This document shows, piece by piece, positions 58,806-64,000 of a stretch of DNA of 64,000 nt. Source of the DNA: Solea solea. Lineage: Eukaryota; Chordata; Actinopteri; Pleuronectiformes; Soleidae. The DNA lies in NCBI RefSeq assembly GCF_958295425.1, contig NC_081150.1:12771001-12835000 (forward strand). Direction: 5' to 3'. Made by a program: the position numbers and the translations under genes. Within the stretch, counting starts at the first letter, position 1. Each line of letters begins with the position of its first letter. The notes below the pieces were generated by a model. The model searched no databases. It saw only the letters and a program-made list of their open reading frames with translations, and was not told the origin of the DNA.

Positions 58806-61800
58806 TCAAATGGGCGGAGGTCCGTTGGTGTAACGCAGCATTGGATGGAAGGAGCGAGCAAAGTTATTGGCGTGGTGGCAGCTGTAGTCCTGCTCGGTCA
58901 TGGGCACCAGGCAGGCGAGACCGATGAGGAGCAGCAGGAGCAGGTGGACGGGGAGCGCAGCTCTGAGGACGCGCAGCAGGAAGGACTGGCCCTTTGAGGT
59001 GGAGGACGAGGTCGAAGAGGAGACGTCACCATCCGGGAGGTCAGAACGGGAGGAAACGCAGCCAGCGGCGCCTGGTGATCTGCTCCGGCTGCAGGAAGAC
59101 ACAGACATGAGTTGGACAGGACACAGAACAGACCTGAGCTCTTAGTATTTGCAAATCAGTGCTTTGTTATTAAAAATTCCTCTTTTTTTTCCTCGTCTGC
59201 ATTTCTGTTGTGAAGAATGCTCCAACCTCTAACCCAAAATCACAACTGTGTCATTGTATAAATTCATTTCTGCTTTTGGAGAAATTAAAGGTACAGTGTG
59301 TAAAAATGCATCTGAATTTCTCTCCCAGCACTACTTGTATTGGAGAACCTATGTAGCCTTCAGTTAGCATCAAAACTCAAACGATGTTTAGTTTGTCCAT
59401 TGTGGGCTACGGTTAAAACATGATTATACACAATGGCAACCTCAGTAGAGCGAAGTTGACTCTCATAATCTGGTGATTGTACACTTTTTAAGTATGAGTT
59501 TATCTTCACGTTTACACACTGGACCTTTAAGAGAGTCGGGATGGACATTTTTCACTGGAAATGTCAAAGGAAATGTCTCTGATGTTTTGCAAATACTTTG
59601 TTACTCATGTCATGTCAAAAAAAAACACTTGACAACATTAACGGGAGAGAAGAGAGGAGACGAGAGTTGAACACAGAGATACACGTACAGTGGACCTGCA
59701 CAAACACACAAAACAGGCACAGCACACACTACAAGAAAAGTTTTAATGATGAGCATTTGAAAGTAGCTGGCCGAGTCTCACTGGGGGGGGGATGCGGGGG
59801 GACGCTCTGGATTTCGAGCCGAGTGTGTGAGAGTTCAATGCCACGTCTCATTCCAAACAGAAGCAGAAGAAATGCAAAATGCCTCCCTGGAGACTGACTC
59901 CACTCGAGCCAAGACTGGAGGAGAGGAACAGCATGTTCTTAACCGCGACTCATCTTCACTTTAGGCTGGAGGAAGGTCAGACGCACCGACACGCCTCCAG
60001 TCGCTCACTCTGCAGCAAATCTCATTCATTGTCTAACAAAAGAGCTGCCGTGAACACGTTTACATACGTAGCTTAACGTTTTAAGGCCAGGCAACCTCTC
60101 CTGCTCTGTTCGATTTTAATTTCCACAGCCCATTAGAGTGGGATACAAATTCACACACGACAAACACTCATGACAAGACTAGTTTAGTAGTAGCCGAGAA
60201 TTTGGCCTGTGTGTTATTGTTGGCATTAATGGAATGACACAGTCAGAGAAGGGAGTGAGTTAGGAGTCTGGAAAGGAAACAAAGGAAAGAAAGTGGGAGT
60301 TAAGGTAGAAGGAAAAAGCCGCAGGAGCGTAAGCATCGTATCCTGCCTTTACAACTATGAAAAGAATGAAACAGGAGGGAAACACGAGAAAGAAAAACAG
60401 AGCTCAAGGAACCAGGACTCAGGAGGAGGAGGAGGAGGGAGGGTTAGGGTTACTGGGATTCAGATAATGCCATCTAGTGGGCAAGGAGAGTTCTACAAAG
60501 TCACTCTGAGAATGGAGAAGCAAAACGTATGTTTTCATGAGGTGTAAAGAGAAGCAAAGGCAAAGAGGAGCAGCGAAATAAAACATTTAAAGGAGAAAGG
60601 GAGCAGCCTGATGTAGGCGATTCCCTAGAGGTGGTAACATGGCCTCTAGAGTCAGGGAGGATCATGGAACACAGGTTTAAAGCCTGAAGCCATTTATCAA
60701 TTAAAACCTAATGAGGAAAACATGACTGATTGTCATGTAATGTTTTTTAAATTAGCAAAATCTGTAAAAAAAAAAAAAGCTTCTATTTGGCTGTAGCTTT
60801 GGTTCCATCAGCATCCCGTGTCTCTAGAGCTCAGGAGAGAGGTACCTGTGGCGCGGGCCGCTCTCAGCGTGTCCTGGGTGGGCCTGACTACTTTTGCCTC
60901 GGGGCTGTACCACATAATGAGCAGGGAGGGGTAAAAGAAAGAAAAAGAATGTTTCAGTCAAGGGCAAATCAAGACCAAGGCTCAGATGACAGAAAAAAAA
61001 CATAAATAGAGCCATAACTTTGCTTAAGAAAGAATCATCAACAAACGAAGGAGCAGCAACATAATCAATGACAGTGATTGATTTTTTTTAGACCCAAGAA
61101 ATCTGGCTTCTCAAGACTTAAATCCTGAAAAGTCATGTTAAAAACCCCCCCAACATAAATCAAATATGTTTACTTTTGTTATTAACAATAAAACATTTTT
61201 TTCTTCTAAAATACAATATCAATCTATCCATTACTAAACAGAAAAGCCAGGTTTTCTTGTAAAAACTTTAGCAGATCAACATGGTGTGGGGAGAGGAGCA
61301 GCATAAAACATCTCAAGCAAAAATAAACTTTTTCATTTACACGTTAGCAGAGCTGTTGCAAAGGGAGAACCATTTAAATAAACAGGGAGGAGAGCGGAGA
61401 ATGTTTGGGTGACCGTGATGACTCCCCCTGCTGGAGAACATGAGGTAAAACATTACCAGTCGTTTGCGGCTTTGGACATTCACGTCTGTCACAGGACCAG
61501 CTGATCCACAGACTTCTGATTTGACAGCAGACGACGGCAAACAATCCTGAAAAAATCATCAAAAAATAACAGTCAATATCTATTAATGGAGAGAAAGATT
61601 TTGAGATTTCTACATAATAAATTCACGACTCTGACCTGCTGTACGTCCACAGCCTCCAGTCTCCTCTCCAGACCCTCCAGGTCTGAGTTGACCTCCCTCA
61701 GGAGCAGCCTCAGCCTATTCCAGATCACATGCACCTTTTCCTGAGCCTCCAGACACTCGCTGCCCAGCGGCTGGATCTGCTCCGGGGTTTGTGACTGCAG

Positions 61801-63841
61801 CAGCAGAGTCTGAGGCCTCGTGTTGACCAGCAGGTGCGACGAGAGCTCCTGAAGGGAAGACACCTTCTGCTGCGAGTCCAGCAGCTCGCGCTTAATTTGC
61901 TGCAGGGAAGAGGGAGGGCCGTTAATGTGTGTGTGTGTGTGTGTGTGTGTGTTCTATTATCACTGAATCTAATCTGGAATATTTCTCCTGTAGTCTTATA
62001 TAGAAAAACGTCCTATTTTTTGAAGCAGTTTGTCTGCATCTCTTCATGAGATAAAACACTCTCAAACACAAAAAGCTATTTTCCCAATAGCTATGATTCA
62101 CATAAACACGAAATGATGTGCTAATTATCACATTCAACATGAATTGCAATTAGGCTCCTACAAGTAATATACAAATACAATTATAAAATCTTTTTGAAGA
62201 CCATCTGAACAAATATGACTTTCCTCTCCAAACTCTGTGGACCTTAAAGTCAGCTTTGGGCATCAAAGAGGTTTTTCGGTTTTTCACAGTGAGCGTGATA
62301 TAAAAGCTGACACTTCAAATACAGCCTGATGAACACAAAGCCAGAGGTGGAGAAAAGTACCGTGAGAGTCTTGTGATGAGCTCGTAATGTCTCACGATCC
62401 ACTCTGGGAGGGACTGGCACCACCTCGTTCCTCCTGCGGTCGATGTTCTCCAGCCACAGCAGCAGACCGTGGCTCATCTCATGGAACTCCTGAAAGGACA
62501 CGTGGTGTTACTCACAGTTAGCCTTGTTCGTCTCTTTTTTATTTATTATTACAGTTTTGTGTGTGCATAAATAAAATGTCAGTATTAAGTCTATTTAATT
62601 TTAATCCTGGTTTCATACAGGAAACTTTTATAGATAGATTATCTCAAATCTTTGTTGGTGACAACAATTCAACATAGTATGAAACAGAAATTTGCCTTAA
62701 AAGTATGGACTAAAAGATCCCTTCACAGGCACATACACTCATACAATAAAAAACATTTAATCTAAGAAACAAAACACTGTAATGATTCAAAAAAAACTAA
62801 ATATTTTTGCATCTTTTTATACCTGGCACTGCATCAGCGCCCTCTGCAGTTCTTCCCTCCAGTCCTCCAGTGAGTTACCGAGCTGATCCCAGCGCGAGTT
62901 CATCTCTTTCAGCACGTCCCTCAGTTCCCAGGCTTCCTCAGAGTCGGGCTCTGTCTGGAGAAAGTCTGCGCTGCTCAGGTTGATGGACAGAACCTCCGAT
63001 TTGTGGGCGTCCATGCCCCTCTGCAGCTCCTGAGAGCGAGACACATGAGTGTGAGGAATTAATGAGACCATGTACACAACACAGTGTAGCATGACTTCAT
63101 GGTGCTACTGGATAGAAAAGGCTGAGAATAGCTGAACTGCCAACAGATATAGCTCAGCAAGATTAGACTGTGATGATCAGGATATGTCAGATGCCTCTCA
63201 TTTATAGAATAGTGATATCTTGCCTAATGTTTTGCACAGGCAGCAACAGCTGGACTGGTATGTTTGAATATGTGAGGGTGAGTTCAAGGGCAAAGTGGTC
63301 GGCACCCAAAAATGTGAAGAAGGACAAAGAAATCTGATGGTTGCATGATCCATATTTGGCAAAGATAAATTATCAAAGATAATAAGAGCAAATAACACTT
63401 ATAAGATTTTATTAGATGGGAATTTGGCTCAAATACAGAACTGAGTTGTGGGGAAAAAAAAGTTATCTCTCGTCAAACGTTTGTTCTACTACAGTAATTG
63501 AAACAGATGCACGTGTAGCGCACTAACCTTGAGCGTCTTGATTCTCTGCTGGATGGTGTGTATGTCCGTGCTGAGCTCGAGCCCTCGCAGCTGCCTCAGT
63601 TCCACCTCAGACTGACCCAGCCAGGTTCTCATGGTCTGCACATCTGAGATCAGCTGCTGCCACTGCTGCAGGTTCTGTTTGTGTCTGTGTTTCTCGCTTA
63701 GTGACTGAGCCTGGATCAGCTCCCAGCGCTCAATCACACCTGGAGGCAAAAAAAAAGGTTCATAGATCCAGTTAACACATCAGCTCATTCTGGATTTACA
63801 TGAAGAGGCCATCTGTCTGTCCTCCTGCAGTGTTTGAAAAT

Positions 63842-63874
<33 letters not shown>

Positions 63875-64000
63875 TTATAACTGACCAGCGCTCTGAGTGT
63901 CTGTGCTGGTGGGCTTGTTGAGGCCTGGCATGTCATCCTCGTCTTCAGTGAGTTCTTCCTCTGTTCTCTTCACAGCGTCTATGCTGCCTCGACACTCTCC
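58806..64000 (-). CDS. syne1: Nesprin-1 (SYNE1) C-terminal part with KASH domain, partial
   Basis: Eight minus-strand exons: 63886-64000 (continues outside), 63528-63739, 62823-63029, 62361-62489, 61636-61899, 61457-61546, 60846-60904 and 58806-59088. They join in frame to about 452 residues. The first five encode the final spectrin-repeat helices (for example GVIERWELIQAQ, EFHEMSHGLLLWLENID, CLEAQEKVHVIWNRL). A Ser-rich linker with PRGKSSQAHPG follows. The KASH domain has basic FLLRVLRAALP, a transmembrane helix VHLLLLLLIGLACLVPM (58899-58947), and a lumenal tail of 30 residues with YSC ending LRYTNGPPPI. It anchors the outer nuclear membrane to SUN proteins and links the nucleus to the cytoskeleton. 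SFHPML and the PPPI end favour SYNE1 over SYNE2, whose human form has SFYPML and ends PPPT. The two small linker exons (59 and 90 bp) are often alternative in this family. Confidence 0.96.
59089..60845 (-). other. last intron of syne1 with a TTAA-flanked MITE
   Basis: 1757-bp intron before the KASH exon. It contains the MITE at 59285-59530 and purine-rich stretches near 60360-60440 and 60540-60605. No further exon recognised. Confidence 0.8.
59285..59530. mobile_element. piggyBac-like MITE flanked by TTAA
   Basis: TTAA at 59285 and 59527 flanks inverted ends AGGTACAGTGTGTAAA and TTTACACACTGGACCT (one mismatch). The interior includes GTAGCCTTCAGTTAGCATCA and TTTAGTTTGTCCATTGTGGG, as in an abundant fish MITE. 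About 246 bp with no coding capacity. Confidence 0.8.
61900..62360 (-). other. syne1 intron
   Basis: 461-bp intron with the GT repeat at 61926-61951 and otherwise AT-rich unique sequence. Confidence 0.85.
61926..61951 (+). repeat. (GT)n microsatellite in a syne1 intron
   Basis: About 13 GT units, 27 bases from the acceptor of the exon at 61636-61899, in the polypyrimidine side of the intron. Confidence 0.9.
62490..62822 (-). other. syne1 intron
   Basis: 333-bp AT-rich intron; nothing else recognised. Confidence 0.85.
63030..63527 (-). other. syne1 intron
   Basis: 498-bp intron between two spectrin-repeat exons; nothing else recognised. Confidence 0.85.
63842..63872 (+). repeat. (GT)n microsatellite in a syne1 intron
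   Basis: About 15 GT units, about 13 bases from the donor site of the most upstream syne1 exon in the window. Confidence 0.9.

Overview
The window is vertebrate nuclear DNA, almost certainly from a teleost fish and probably a percomorph. It has split genes with GT/AG introns, an estrogen receptor whose N terminus is of the teleost ER-alpha type, tRNA-headed fish SINEs and several MITE families familiar from fish genomes. The gene order akap12 (+), zbtb2 (-), armt1 (+), esr1 (+), syne1 (-) is the conserved block equivalent to human 6q25, except that rmnd1 and ccdc170 are not seen where they lie in human. All five genes were identified by eye from translated exons and splice sites.

Layout: 1-607 upstream of akap12; 607-7686 akap12 (two coding exons, short-N-terminus isoform); 7687-13345 shared 3' flank of the convergent akap12 and zbtb2 genes; 13346-15888 zbtb2 coding exons with a non-coding first exon in a CpG-rich promoter near 19 kb; 19.4-23.9 kb intergenic, repeat-scarred; 23887-25811 armt1 (five exons, complete); 28728-38404 esr1 (nine coding exons, complete, with an in-frame upstream start for a long isoform); 38405-39640 esr1 3' end; 39641-57255 a very large tandem array; 57256-58805 3' flank of syne1; 58806-64000 the last eight coding exons of syne1, ending in the KASH domain, continuing beyond the window.

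The most unusual object is the roughly 17.6-kb satellite-like array between the convergent 3' ends of esr1 and syne1. Its monomer is about 38 bp and carries a perfect 14-bp palindrome. Monomers are organised into 902-bp higher-order units and then into a contiguous tandem pair of about 3.67-kb super-units, each holding one tRNA-derived SINE. The array is flanked by two direct copies of the convergent esr1/syne1 polyadenylation region, and near its left edge it contains a copy of about 334 bp from the last esr1 intron. This suggests that the array grew inside a local duplication of the gene-end region and picked up neighbouring sequence.

Functionally the genes are independent: an A-kinase/PKC scaffold, a BTB zinc-finger repressor, a DUF89 metal-dependent enzyme, a nuclear hormone receptor and a nuclear-envelope linker. 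They are neighbours by conserved synteny, not by pathway. No CRISPR, operon or prokaryote-type system is present.
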